Shown: positions 45,519-53,197, counted from the stretch's first letter. The stretch is DNA of 64,000 nucleotides from Variovorax sp. CAN15 (GCF_030462475.1 NZ_JASMRZ010000014.1:40671-104670); one strand, 5' to 3'. Translations and numbers: made by a program. Notes: a model not told the origin generated them from the sequence alone.

Positions 45519-46073
45519 ATGGGAGAGATACTTTCAATCATCAGGCTGGGCGACAGGACTACGCACGGCGGGACAGTGGCCGAAGCATTCCCGATCGGAA
45601 GAGCAGACGTCTATGAAATCCCCGCGGCAGGGCTCGGCCACTTGACCATTTGCCCTCTCCATCCGGGACCACATCGCATAGCAGAAGGTGTTTCTTCGTA
45701 CACGGTTGACGGCATTCCTGTTGCCGTCGAGGGCATGCTTACCACTTGTGGAGCGGCATTGATTCCTTCGCAGCACACCGCGAGAGTTGAACGAGTCAGC
45801 ACAGCGGTCATCGCAGACTCGGATGAATTCCATCAAGATCATGCGGGCTACTGGCACTCGGGTCCCGCCCCCAAGATTCCTCACGACGAGCAATTCGTCT
45901 TGCTGGACATGAAGTCAGCAAGGCCTCTGGCCAACATGACCTACCAAATCAAGACCGAGTCGGGTGAGATCATTTCCGGCGTGACCGATTCAGAGGGAAA
46001 AACTCAACGCGTCACGACCACATTGCCAGAGCAACTTGTGTTCAGCATCGTTCATCAAGGCGTCAAGCAATGA
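45519..46073 (+). CDS. PAAR-domain protein (type VI secretion spike tip) with C-terminal extension
   Basis: PAAR proteins cap the VgrG spike of type VI secretion systems and carry effectors. From ATG 45519 (GGGAG eight bases upstream) the 184-residue product has MGEILSIIRLGDRTTHGGTV and GIPVAVEGMLTTCGAALIPS, the repeated PAAR turns. Residues of about 125-184 (EQFVLLDMKSARPLANMTYQ, VTDSEGKTQRVTT) form a beta-rich domain like those at VgrG/PAAR C-termini. The stop overlaps the next gene's ATG (ATGA), which suggests loading of that product. No vgrG or other T6SS gene is in the window. Confidence 0.82.
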   Translation: MGEILSIIRLGDRTTHGGTVAEAFPIGRADVYEIPAAGLGHLTICPLHPGPHRIAEGVSSYTVDGIPVAVEGMLTTCGAALIPSQHTARVERVSTAVIADSDEFHQDHAGYWHSGPAPKIPHDEQFVLLDMKSARPLANMTYQIKTESGEIISGVTDSEGKTQRVTTTLPEQLVFSIVHQGVKQ

Positions 46074-47005
46074 CTGAACAAGTTGCCGCAGTCGGCACGG
46101 GCGCCACAAACCAGACACCCGGCTCCACAGTTGTTGTATCGGTCGCCGATCTCACACTCGCATGGGAGATCCAGAGCAACACAATCAACAACGACAAGTT
46201 GCCGATCATCCCGACGGCGTCGCGGGTTCAGAGCGGCCAGATCCTTTACCGTTTGAAGATCAAGGCCACGGTAACCAGCATCGGCAGGAACGCGCCCGAG
46301 GCCGGGCACGCATTGACCGTCTCGAGCGACAGAGGGGGTGACACCATCAGGACCTCCTCTGCTGCGACAGATGCTGCAGGCACCGTGATCGTGACCTTGG
46401 AGAGCCGAGAAAAAGGAAAACTCAAACTGTCGATCTCGGAGAGGGACGTCACCTTTGTTCCGCTAGAGATCACTTTGTCGGATGCCTGGTATGAAAGTCC
46501 CTTCCTGCTGACGGGCTACAACGTCTGCAACGAGTCCGATTTCAACGGAGCAATGGTCACGGCGAACGGACTTTCAAATCAGCATCGCGATGACTTTCTC
46601 TTCGGCGCCAGAGGCGTCGTGATGCAGGGCACAGGAATGGCTCTCAATGGTCAGTACGTTCGGCCAACTCGTGTCGGTTCGACATGGGCAACAAATTCCC
46701 GGGGCCATCCAACCCGAATGGCAAACCCTGGAGGCGTCACGTTTGCCTACACGGCCGGAGTCCATGGCGCTTTTGGAGCAGTCACGGCGGGGCGGTCAAT
46801 TGCGGTGGACCCCAGAGTTATCCCACCCCACGGGAAGGTAGAGATCGACTCTATCGGCACGCGATATGCGGACGATCGCGGAAGCAGAATTCGGGACTAT
46901 CACATCGACAACTTCCTAGGTGCTGGAAACAGCGTGGTGCAAGCATGGCAAGCGAGCGGTTTCAACAGCACCCAACGCAAGGTCAAATTCATAGGAGGCC
47001 TCTAA
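46070..47005 (+). CDS. Probable T6SS effector with C-terminal 3D (MltA-like) peptidoglycan-hydrolase domain
   Basis: The 311-residue protein has an N-terminal part of unknown fold, an Ig-like beta domain at about residues 60-140 (YRLKIKATVTSIGRN, DAAGTVIVTLES) and a C-terminal domain at about 145-311. The latter contains LLTGYNVCNES and RSIAVDPRVIPPHGKVEIDS then RYADDRGSRIRDYHID, matching the 3D domain of lytic transglycosylases: A-V-D-x-x-x-I-P-x-G and the catalytic D in A-x-D-x-G. It has no signal peptide, as expected for a T6SS cargo delivered by the overlapping PAAR gene. The enzymatic activity is an inference. Confidence 0.7.
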   Translation: MTEQVAAVGTGATNQTPGSTVVVSVADLTLAWEIQSNTINNDKLPIIPTASRVQSGQILYRLKIKATVTSIGRNAPEAGHALTVSSDRGGDTIRTSSAATDAAGTVIVTLESREKGKLKLSISERDVTFVPLEITLSDAWYESPFLLTGYNVCNESDFNGAMVTANGLSNQHRDDFLFGARGVVMQGTGMALNGQYVRPTRVGSTWATNSRGHPTRMANPGGVTFAYTAGVHGAFGAVTAGRSIAVDPRVIPPHGKVEIDSIGTRYADDRGSRIRDYHIDNFLGAGNSVVQAWQASGFNSTQRKVKFIGGL

Positions 47006-47008
47006 CCC

Positions 47009-47419
47009 ATGAAACCACGATACGGCTCAATGCTCATCGCGCTCGGCGCACTTCTCTCGGCCGCACCGGCAGCTTGGGCCGACGGCACTGTCAGTTTCGA
47101 GCAGGACGTGCTGCCCATGATCAAGGTCAGGCCGGAGTTCGAAAAATTCCTGCTCGGGACACTCAAGGTCACCGATGCCGGATCAGGTACGCGCATCTCC
47201 GAACAGGCAATGCCTCACCTCGGTGGCGCTCGCATGGGGCCCTACGAGTTCAGAGCGACTTGGCGCAGTTCCAACGGCGACGTTCCGGTCACGCTCATCA
47301 TCGACACCAACACCAAATTTTTCGACAGGGCTGGTCGGGAGATCAGGAACGGCAGCCTGAAGAAGGCAGTCAGCGTGAAAGAAACGTTCGACTCCATCGA
47401 GATCGAGCAACCTCGTTGA
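47009..47419 (+). CDS. Secreted small protein, candidate immunity protein
   Basis: The 136-residue protein starts with a clear signal peptide (MLIALGALLSAAPAAWADG) and has a mixed alpha/beta mature part (VLPMIKVRPEFEKFLLGTL, YEFRATWRSSNGDVPVTLII). I recognise no family. AGGAGG ten bases upstream supports the start, three bases after the effector stop. A periplasmic protein directly behind a peptidoglycan-targeting T6SS effector is the typical position of its immunity protein, but this is inferred from position only. Confidence 0.6.
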   Translation: MKPRYGSMLIALGALLSAAPAAWADGTVSFEQDVLPMIKVRPEFEKFLLGTLKVTDAGSGTRISEQAMPHLGGARMGPYEFRATWRSSNGDVPVTLIIDTNTKFFDRAGREIRNGSLKKAVSVKETFDSIEIEQPR

Positions 47420-47432
47420 GCACCGCAGCCGC

Positions 47433-47903
47433 ATGAAATACCTCAACGCCATCATCCCTCTTGCCTGCGCCCTGGTGCCCACGTGGACCCTCGCTTGCTC
47501 ATTCGGCGGCCTCGAACACGACGTTCAGTTCGCCCCCGCAAGCACAAATCTCGAATCGCAGCAGGTCGTCTCGCTGACGAACTGGTTTGTCGAGCAGCAG
47601 AACCCGAAAAGGGCGACCGGAGGCATCTACCGTGCCGACATCCATGCAAGCGCCATCAAGGACGATGCCGCTTCGTTGAAGAAAGCGAACCTCCGGCTTG
47701 CCGAGATCGCCGATCTGTTGAAAACCTTGAGCACCACGGCCTCCGTCGAAGTGCAAGGGCACATCGATGAGTTCGAAAGCCAGGCGATAAGGCACCCGGA
47801 GCGTCTGGATGTTCTGAACGCAACCGTTCAACCCGCGTGCGCCAAAACAGTCTCGTGCTGCAAATGGTCAGAAGGATCTGCAGCGCCGCCCAAGCAGCAG
47901 TAA
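47433..47903 (+). CDS. Secreted OmpA-like-fold protein, paralogue 1
   Basis: The 156-residue protein has a signal peptide (IIPLACALVPTWTLAC) and a mature part starting CSFGGLEHDVQFAPASTNLESQQ, then LKKANLRLAEIADLLKTL. It shares the layout C-S-x..-F-x3-S-x2-L-x3-Q-x3-L-x2-W with the next gene and with the protein at 58337. These elements resemble a degenerate OmpA-type peptidoglycan-binding domain. Located in the effector cassette, it may be an additional immunity or envelope-protection protein. The C-terminus has three Cys residues. Confidence 0.6.
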   Translation: MKYLNAIIPLACALVPTWTLACSFGGLEHDVQFAPASTNLESQQVVSLTNWFVEQQNPKRATGGIYRADIHASAIKDDAASLKKANLRLAEIADLLKTLSTTASVEVQGHIDEFESQAIRHPERLDVLNATVQPACAKTVSCCKWSEGSAAPPKQQ

Positions 47904-47907
47904 GCCG

Positions 47908-48375
47908 ATGCACCGACGAATTCTCTGGGCTTTGGCCGCCATCCTCGCTGCGGGGCAAGCAACAGCATGCAGCTACATCGTGGCAACTCAGATCAGCTTT
48001 GAGAGCGGCTCTGCGGATCTGGACCGATCGCAGATCATCAAGCTCTCGGAGTGGCTGAACCGTTCCTACGCAGTCTTTCCCACGTACACGGGCGCAGGAG
48101 TAGAAACCGGGGCTTTCGGAGCCGTTCCCAGCGAGGCCAAGGCGTTGGCTGAACTGCGTGCGGCCAACACAGTGAGAGCGCTGCGCGTGTTGCTGCGCGC
48201 CGACCTTCCTGTGGAGACGCACTCCCAGGCATACCGCTCTCCAAAGAGCCCATTCGGTGAGAGCAACGATTTCGCTTCAATTCACCTCTATCCCGACGTT
48301 GAGGGACTGACGCTACTGAACTGCCGTCCGGCCCCAGCCCCGACGCCGAGCGTTGACGCAAAGGCCTCACCGTGA
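47908..48375 (+). CDS. Secreted OmpA-like-fold protein, paralogue 2
   Basis: The 155-residue protein has the signal ILWALAAILAAGQATAC and a mature part CSYIVATQISFESGSADLDRS, QIIKLSEWLNRSY, then SEAKALAELRAANTVRALRV, which resembles the OmpA helix that follows the N-x2-L-S-x2-RA motif. It is a paralogue of the gene before it (4-bp gap) and of the protein at 58337. Function is unknown. Its stop overlaps the next start (GTGA). Confidence 0.6.
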   Translation: MHRRILWALAAILAAGQATACSYIVATQISFESGSADLDRSQIIKLSEWLNRSYAVFPTYTGAGVETGAFGAVPSEAKALAELRAANTVRALRVLLRADLPVETHSQAYRSPKSPFGESNDFASIHLYPDVEGLTLLNCRPAPAPTPSVDAKASP

Positions 48376-48686
48376 ACAACCATCGGCGCAACGTGCTTGG
48401 ATGCCTGAGCGTGCTGGCATGGTTCCTGACGATGCCGGCTGTATTCGTAGCCGTTGGGGCCTTGGACCAGCGCAAGTTCCAGTCGATCTCTGACAACATC
48501 GCGCCGATCATCGCCACGATTCTCTTTGCGTGGGCGATCTGGATTTACTGGCGCTTCGTTCCGGGCGCTCCCCGGATCTGGCAGCGAATCGGCTATCTGG
48601 CTGCTTTCCTGATGGGGATATGTCTGCTGGGGGTGAGCGCAATGTGGGTGACCTTCTGGGTCATGATGGCGATCCACGGTGCTTAG
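48372..48686 (+). CDS. Small integral membrane protein, unknown
   Basis: From GTG 48372, which overlaps the previous stop, the 104-residue protein has three hydrophobic helices (LGCLSVLAWFLTMPAVFVAV, IIATILFAWAIWIYW, LAAFLMGICLLGVSAMWVTF). No family is recognised. Translational coupling to the OmpA-like gene places it in the same cassette; it could be a membrane immunity protein or unrelated cargo. Confidence 0.55.
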   Translation: MNNHRRNVLGCLSVLAWFLTMPAVFVAVGALDQRKFQSISDNIAPIIATILFAWAIWIYWRFVPGAPRIWQRIGYLAAFLMGICLLGVSAMWVTFWVMMAIHGA

Positions 48687-48790
48687 CGGACGTACGCCTG
48701 TACCAGACCGCCGAGGTATTCGGGACGGGGAGCAATTTCGGAAACCATCTGGAACATCAACATGCAAGATCGATTAGCCGCAAAGACGAT

Positions 48791-49156
48791 ATGCACGAAC
48801 TGATTGAGCGGTGGCACAAATTTGCCGGGCAGTCCAAAGAGGAAATTGCCGCCCAGTTCAATGACGAGACCCGCGCGCTCTTCGCAGAGTTTTTTACGAA
48901 GAGCTTCCATGACACCGGCCCCCAAGGTGCCCGATGGGCCTCGGCTGATGAATTTGCACAGTACGTTCTTGAACTCAGAGCCAACGAGAGGGCTTGGTCA
49001 CGATACCTGGGTGACACCATCCTTCGAGCGCACGATCTCATGGAGGAAGGCCGGCTGGACGAGGCCAAGCAGGAATTGCGCACCTTCCAGGATATTTGTC
49101 CGTGGATCTTCTTTGCAGGCGTCGCCGAAACACAGTTGCAGAGCTTGCCCGACTAA
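48791..49156 (+). CDS. Small cytoplasmic alpha-helical protein, unknown
   Basis: From ATG 48791 the 121-residue product MHELIERWHKFAGQSKEEIA is charged and mostly helical (ADEFAQYVLELRANERAWSR, LMEEGRLDEAKQELRTF) and has no signal. The longer track ORF begins inside the previous gene and lacks support. It has no recognised family; the last helix pair looks TPR-like. It lies between two envelope-protein genes of the cassette. Confidence 0.5.
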   Translation: MHELIERWHKFAGQSKEEIAAQFNDETRALFAEFFTKSFHDTGPQGARWASADEFAQYVLELRANERAWSRYLGDTILRAHDLMEEGRLDEAKQELRTFQDICPWIFFAGVAETQLQSLPD

Positions 49157-49159
49157 CCT

Positions 49160-49609
49160 ATGCCCCTTCTCTTGCGCTACTCCCGCCTTCCGCTTTTCTG
49201 CCTGATGGCGCTCAGTTCTCTGGTGCACGCTGAAGATAAAAATTGCGATCTGGCAGCCCCGCCAAAAAGCGCCGCCATCAACAGCGTCCACGGGTACTTC
49301 ATATTCATGTTCCCCCGGAGCATCGCCTCGAACTACACCGGCTGCCGAACCATCTGGGGTGAGCGAGGAGAGGTGTTCATGACGGTGAAGTACGAGAACG
49401 GCCTCCCCTACACCCTGACGCAGTTCAATCCTGAAGATCGCAAGCCCGTACTTGAGTGCCGGTACAACAACAAGACGTTGAAGACGGCGCGGAAAGGTTG
49501 CCCGTCCTATGCGCGGATGGTTGAAGACGCCGCAAGAGAATGGCCACCGGTGGAAGAGAGCCAGCTGCTGCCTCTGCCAAGACCGGAGCAAGATCCGCGC
49601 AGAGATTGA
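49160..49609 (+). CDS. Secreted small protein, unknown, end of the effector cassette
   Basis: The 149-residue protein has a signal peptide (LPLFCLMALSSLVHAED), three to four cysteines, and a beta-rich core (HGYFIFMFPRSIASNYTGCR, VFMTVKYENGLPYTLTQF). No family is recognised. It starts three bases after the previous stop, so it is probably co-transcribed. A periplasmic location and the context suggest another immunity-type protein. Confidence 0.55.
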   Translation: MPLLLRYSRLPLFCLMALSSLVHAEDKNCDLAAPPKSAAINSVHGYFIFMFPRSIASNYTGCRTIWGERGEVFMTVKYENGLPYTLTQFNPEDRKPVLECRYNNKTLKTARKGCPSYARMVEDAAREWPPVEESQLLPLPRPEQDPRRD

Positions 49610-49692
49610 GCCGGAGGCGTTGGCCTCAAGAGCACCTCACCCCACGGGACAAGGCATCGCCAACTGCGTCTCCGGCGCAACCGCCGCCCCCA

Positions 49693-49983
49693 TCAAAGCT
49701 CATTGCAATAACAACTGACAGGCGCCCCAGCCAGCTCAGCCGCCATCGCATCCCAAGCACCTGACGCCACCACGCCCGCGATATGAGCCTCATGCTTGCT
49801 ACGTGACTCCCACGACTCGACCAGCGTGAACACGCAGTCGTTGTCGGCGCGCCCGAACAACTGCACGCCACGGCATCCATCCGCCGATGGCAGCGACTGC
49901 TTGACCTGCTGCATGAGTTCGGCGAACGCGGATGCGCGCTCGGGCTTGGCTTCGAAAGTGATGATGACGTTGATCGGGTTCAT
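49693..49983 (-). CDS. Antibiotic-biosynthesis-monooxygenase (ABM) domain protein
   Basis: The 96-residue protein INVIITFEAKPERASAFAEL has the dimeric alpha/beta-barrel pattern with the end motif TLVESWESRSKHEAHIAGV. Relatives are quinol monooxygenases or stress-related enzymes (YgiN type); the substrate cannot be told. It lies downstream of an AraC gene on the same strand with a 155-bp gap. Confidence 0.85.
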   Translation of the reverse strand: MNPINVIITFEAKPERASAFAELMQQVKQSLPSADGCRGVQLFGRADNDCVFTLVESWESRSKHEAHIAGVVASGAWDAMAAELAGAPVSCYCNEL

Positions 49984-50116
49984 GGAAATTTCTTTGTCGT
50001 TGGCTTGAAGAAAAAGGCAGACGGCAGGTTAGCCAGCCCCCTCCCCCGCGCCAAGGCGCGAAGCTGCGAAGAAATTGACCATGGCTGCGAAAGACGCAGC
50101 CGCCCCCACGTCGGTG

Positions 50117-50142
50117 AGTCAATCAGTCGGTCAGTCAATCAG
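50117..50142. promoter_or_regulatory. Direct repeat AGTCAATCAG, possible AraC site
   Basis: AGTCAATCAG occurs at 50117-50126 and 50133-50142, a 16-bp period, about 140 bp before the ABM gene and touching the AraC stop. AraC proteins often bind direct repeats, so it could be an operator; chance cannot be excluded. Confidence 0.3.
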
Positions 50143-51077
50143 CCCGACTGAACGCGCCGCACGTACTCGGCAGGCGTTGCCTCGAACCGCCTGCGAAACG
50201 CGCGATTGAAATGCGCCGCGCTCTCGAACCCCACCTTCGCAGCCGCATCGCCGGGCCGCAGCCCCGCGCCCAGCATCAGCATGCGCGCCTCTTCCAGGCG
50301 CAGGTCGCGAATGCAGCGCATCGGCGTGACCCCGGCCACCTCGCGAAAACTGTGCGCGAAGTGCGAAGGGCTCATGTGCACGTGGCTGGCAATTTCGGCC
50401 ACCGACAGTGGCCGGCCCAGATGGCGGCGCATGAAGGCGATGGCCGTCTGTATGCGTGCACCGGCCTTGGTAACGGCGCCCGCGCTGCGGATGGCGGCCG
50501 CGGCCTCGGAGCGCAGCAGCCGCAGCACGATTTCTTCAACCGCCAGCGGCGCGAGCGTGCGGCGGTCCACCGGGTCGTCGGCCGCCAGCAGCAGTCGGGC
50601 GAAGGCCTCGACCACCTCCGGCCCCACCGCAGCCGTGAAGTTCTCGGTCACGCGGGCGGGCTCGGCCAGCGTGCCGCTTTCCGCCAGCGCGACAAAAGAC
50701 TTCACCAGCATGTCGGGCGGCAGGTCGAGATGAATCGCGAGGTACGGATGCTCGGCGCTCGCCGCGACGACCGTGCCGAGGCACGCGACCTCGGCCCCGA
50801 GCACCAGGCACTGCGTGGCGCCGTAGTCGAGCGAACGACCGTCACCACCGAGGTACGCGGTCTTGCGGCCCTGCAAGACCACCACCACGCCCGGCGTGAG
50901 GCACTGGGTTTTCTCGTAACGCACAGGGCGCGAGAACCGGTAGCAGCGCAGCCCCGGATACAGCGCGTCGGTGCGGCCATCCGCAGGGGTTCGCGCCGCG
51001 ACCATGTCGCGCAGATGGGCCCAGGCGGCGGTGGGAATGGCCTCGGGCTTGTTGTCGGCGACGGGCGCGGCTGGCAT
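50139..51077 (-). CDS. AraC-family regulator with AraC_N sensor domain
   Basis: The 312-residue protein has an N-terminal cupin-like domain (YPGLRCYRFSRPVRYEKTQC, VVVLQGRKTAYLGG) of the AraC_N kind and a C-terminal double helix-turn-helix (RPLSVAEIASHVHMSPSHFA, HSFREVAGVTPMRCIRDLRL, AAKVGFESAAHFNRAFRRRF). It has no clear Shine-Dalgarno at ATG 51077. It probably controls the ABM gene downstream. The effector is unknown. Confidence 0.9.
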   Translation of the reverse strand: MPAAPVADNKPEAIPTAAWAHLRDMVAARTPADGRTDALYPGLRCYRFSRPVRYEKTQCLTPGVVVVLQGRKTAYLGGDGRSLDYGATQCLVLGAEVACLGTVVAASAEHPYLAIHLDLPPDMLVKSFVALAESGTLAEPARVTENFTAAVGPEVVEAFARLLLAADDPVDRRTLAPLAVEEIVLRLLRSEAAAAIRSAGAVTKAGARIQTAIAFMRRHLGRPLSVAEIASHVHMSPSHFAHSFREVAGVTPMRCIRDLRLEEARMLMLGAGLRPGDAAAKVGFESAAHFNRAFRRRFEATPAEYVRRVQSG

Positions 51078-51179
51078 CGGCTTTGTTGTGGGGAGAAGAA
51101 GAGAAAGAAGAAAGCAAGCGCGATGCGCAGCGTTGCCAGTCGACCGGCGCGTGCCCGTTGCCGGGGCACGCGGCTGGCG

Positions 51180-51494
51180 CTATTGGGTGCTGCCGACGTT
51201 CTGTCGCAGCGCCTCGCGCACTGCGCTGGTGGCGCCGTTGACGGTATCAATGCGCGCCGTCAGCGCGTCGTTGAGCACACCGAGCAAGGCGCTCAGCTCG
51301 GTGCGGCTGGGGGTGAGCTCCTCGCTGTCGTTCAGGGCGCTGGTGTCGACGAGTTTCCTGAGCGCGGCGTAGGCGCGCATCACGTCGTTGAGGTTGTCGG
51401 CGTCGTCGCAGGCTTGTAGGGCGAGGTCGTCGAGGTTGGGGGATGCGGGGTCCGGGGCACAGGATTGTGCGGACACGCGAGCGGATGCAGCCAT
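51180..51494 (-). CDS. Small helical protein of unknown function behind a structured leader
   Basis: From ATG 51494 (GGGAGG five bases upstream) the 104-residue protein MAASARVSAQSCAPDPASPN is mostly helical and acidic in the middle (LNDVMRAYAALRKLVDTSAL, SEELTPSRTELSALLGVLND). No signal or membrane segment is clear and no family is recognised. The 386-bp region upstream contains strong RNA hairpins including a terminator-like stem on this strand, so the gene may be controlled by attenuation. Confidence 0.6.
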   Translation of the reverse strand: MAASARVSAQSCAPDPASPNLDDLALQACDDADNLNDVMRAYAALRKLVDTSALNDSEELTPSRTELSALLGVLNDALTARIDTVNGATSAVREALRQNVGSTQ

Positions 51495-51568
51495 GAGAGG
51501 CCTCCCAAGGGATTTTGGTTTGCTACAACCGCCGCCCCCGCTTCCAAACGATGGCGGCAGCTCGAACA

Positions 51569-51720
51569 GGTTGGAAGACCGGAAAACCCCTTGAAGAGAA
51601 ACCGGCAGGGCTCGCGCCCTCCCGTTCGAGCCGCCTAAAAAAGCAGCGCGAACGAAAAAGCCGCAGACCATGTGCGGTCCTGCGGCTCTCGTCGCAGGGG
51701 TTTTGGCGGGCTTCCAAACC
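51569..51720. ncRNA. Structured non-coding segment with long inverted repeat upstream of the Septu-like genes
   Basis: GGTTGGAAGACCGGAAAACCCCTTG (51569-51593) pairs with CAGGGGTTTTGGCGGGCTTCCAAACC (51695-51720) with about 21 of 25 matches. Between the arms lie AGGGCtcgcGCCCT and the stem AGCCGCAGACC/GGTCCTGCGGCT. A GATCGCGC-T8-GCGCGAC hairpin follows. No reading frame is conserved. It could be the leader of the minus-strand gene, or an RNA part of the defence locus; which strand is transcribed is unknown. Confidence 0.45.
51655..51687 (-). terminator. Intrinsic-terminator-like hairpin (minus strand)
   Basis: Minus-strand AGCCGCAG-g-ACC gcacat GGT-CTGCGGCT is an 11-bp stem directly followed by TTTTTCG. 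It lies about 165 bp before the minus-strand gene at 51494, with no gene upstream of it on that strand, which fits an attenuator or the end of a short RNA. Confidence 0.55.
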
Positions 51721-51823
51721 CGATCGCGCTTTTTTTTGCGCGACGGGGCAGTATATCGATGTACGGCAAACTAATCGACACTCCAATGCCAAGCCCGATC
51801 CGGGCACGTCCCGAGCCCATATA

Positions 51824-51851
51824 TTGCCGAGCAATACGACGCAGATAATCT
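51824..51851 (+). promoter_or_regulatory. Promoter of the Septu-like operon
   Basis: TTGCCG (51824-51829) and TAATCT (51846-51851) are 16 bp apart and about 30 bp before the ATPase start, in AT-richer sequence. It is the only good match in the 160 bp upstream of the operon. Confidence 0.5.
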
Positions 51852-51880
51852 CTGCAAGCGCAGAAAACATAAGGACCATT

Positions 51881-53197
51881 ATGAGAATTGACTCGATACG
51901 GCTGGTGAACTATCGATGCCACCAAGACCTTCCAGTGGACTTTTCTCCTGGATTCAACGTTCTCGTGGGGGCCAACGGGAGCGGGAAGACTACGATCCTG
52001 AAAGGTCTTCGTGACTGCTTGGGAGGACTCACGATGTACTTCAATCTAAGGCGTGGTCAATCAAATCCACTCTTGGACCCCGGAGACGCAAGAGTGAGCA
52101 TTGCAGAGGTTAAAAAACGTCGGCGCTTTGAGCCCTGCTATCCCATTGAGTTGATTGCGACGGGACAGGCTTTCGGCACTCCAATCGAATGGTCATGGAA
52201 GAAGGCTGGCTCCATTGAACCTCCTCTGATTTCGGGAAATCCCCCCGGACCACTCTGGGTATCACAGCGCCAGCTCCCGAACTCGAGCGATGAGACGCTT
52301 AGCAAAACATTGCCGATTGCAGTGTTTTATGGTGCGAATCGCAGATGGCTACAAGAAGCACCGAGTGAGTTAGAAGCTGCAACGGAGCGTCACGCAAGAG
52401 CAGACGGATACGAGAGATGGTGGGAAGCCTCCCTAGATTCGTCGGCTTTGGCAGGATGGATGATCTCCAAGAGCCTAGAGCGCCTTCAAACAGCAGCCGA
52501 GTTGAGGCACTCGTTTAATGAAGTCTTCGATGACGAACTAGGCCTAGTCAACTCAGCATTGGCAGGTGCTGTCGAAGGCCTAAAAGGCATTCGATATGAC
52601 ATGAAACAACGAGGGCTTCTTGTTGAGTGGGACGAAGGTCTATCCAAAGAACGCGCCCCTACGCTGTATGAGAACCTGAGTGATGGTCAGCGCTCCGTGA
52701 TCTCTCTTGTTGCAGACATCGCTCGCCGAATGTGCCTTCTAAACCCACACCTTGGTCAAAGTGTGCTGAGAGATTCACCAGGCGTAGTGTTGATCGACGA
52801 GCTCGATATGCACTTGCATCCCAAGTGGCAACGGATGATCACCAATGGGCTGAAGGCCGCTTTCCCCGCTGTCCAGTTCATCGTCGCGAGTCATTCGCCG
52901 CAGGTACTTGGAGAGCTCATGCCAAATGAGATTATCTTGCTCAGCCCCAACGGCATCACGCACCCCAAGGTCAGCTATGGAGTTGATTCGAGCCGCGTTC
53001 TTGAGGAAATCATGGGGGCTTCTGCTCGCCCCCCAATCATTGAAGAAAAGCTATCCGAATTATTTGCTGCCTTGGAAAGGAATCAGCTGGAGCTAGCACG
53101 GGAGAAACTCAAAGCACTACAAAAAGAAGCTCCAGGTCTCGCGGAGCTTGCTGGTGCAACTGCGTTGCTAAAGAGGAAGGAGATCATTGGGAAATGA
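51881..53197 (+). CDS. AAA/ABC-type ATPase of a Septu-like defence system (PtuA-like)
   Basis: From ATG 51881 (AAGGA five bases upstream) the 438-residue protein has Walker A VGANGSGKTT (residues 29-38), the ABC signature-like LSDGQRSVIS near 266, Walker B VVLIDELDMHLHP near 303, and the switch His in ASHSPQVLGEL. This is the RecF/OLD-like ATPase type. Its stop overlaps the start of an HNH nuclease gene (ATGA). An ATPase with an HNH partner is the layout of Septu (PtuA-PtuB). GC is clearly lower than in the dcw region and the codon use differs, a sign of transfer. No reverse transcriptase is adjacent. Confidence 0.82.
   Translation: MRIDSIRLVNYRCHQDLPVDFSPGFNVLVGANGSGKTTILKGLRDCLGGLTMYFNLRRGQSNPLLDPGDARVSIAEVKKRRRFEPCYPIELIATGQAFGTPIEWSWKKAGSIEPPLISGNPPGPLWVSQRQLPNSSDETLSKTLPIAVFYGANRRWLQEAPSELEAATERHARADGYERWWEASLDSSALAGWMISKSLERLQTAAELRHSFNEVFDDELGLVNSALAGAVEGLKGIRYDMKQRGLLVEWDEGLSKERAPTLYENLSDGQRSVISLVADIARRMCLLNPHLGQSVLRDSPGVVLIDELDMHLHPKWQRMITNGLKAAFPAVQFIVASHSPQVLGELMPNEIILLSPNGITHPKVSYGVDSSRVLEEIMGASARPPIIEEKLSELFAALERNQLELAREKLKALQKEAPGLAELAGATALLKRKEIIGK

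Noticed and set aside
45349-45520. CRISPR or insertion-sequence ends from the repeated leader
   Set aside because: Only two diverged copies, no regular spacers, no transposase, and the similarity extends into PAAR-type codons.
45300-49700. A complete type VI secretion system
   Set aside because: No tss structural genes, VgrG or Hcp are visible; only PAAR and effector/immunity-type genes are present.
51595-51660. tRNA gene suggested by gttcgagcc near the defence genes
   Set aside because: No cloverleaf with acceptor and anticodon arms can be drawn around it on either strand.
51500-51880. A reverse transcriptase or full retron upstream of the Septu-like pair
   Set aside because: No reading frame with RT motifs (such as YADD) exists on either strand between 49,600 and 51,880; only the structured non-coding segment is present.
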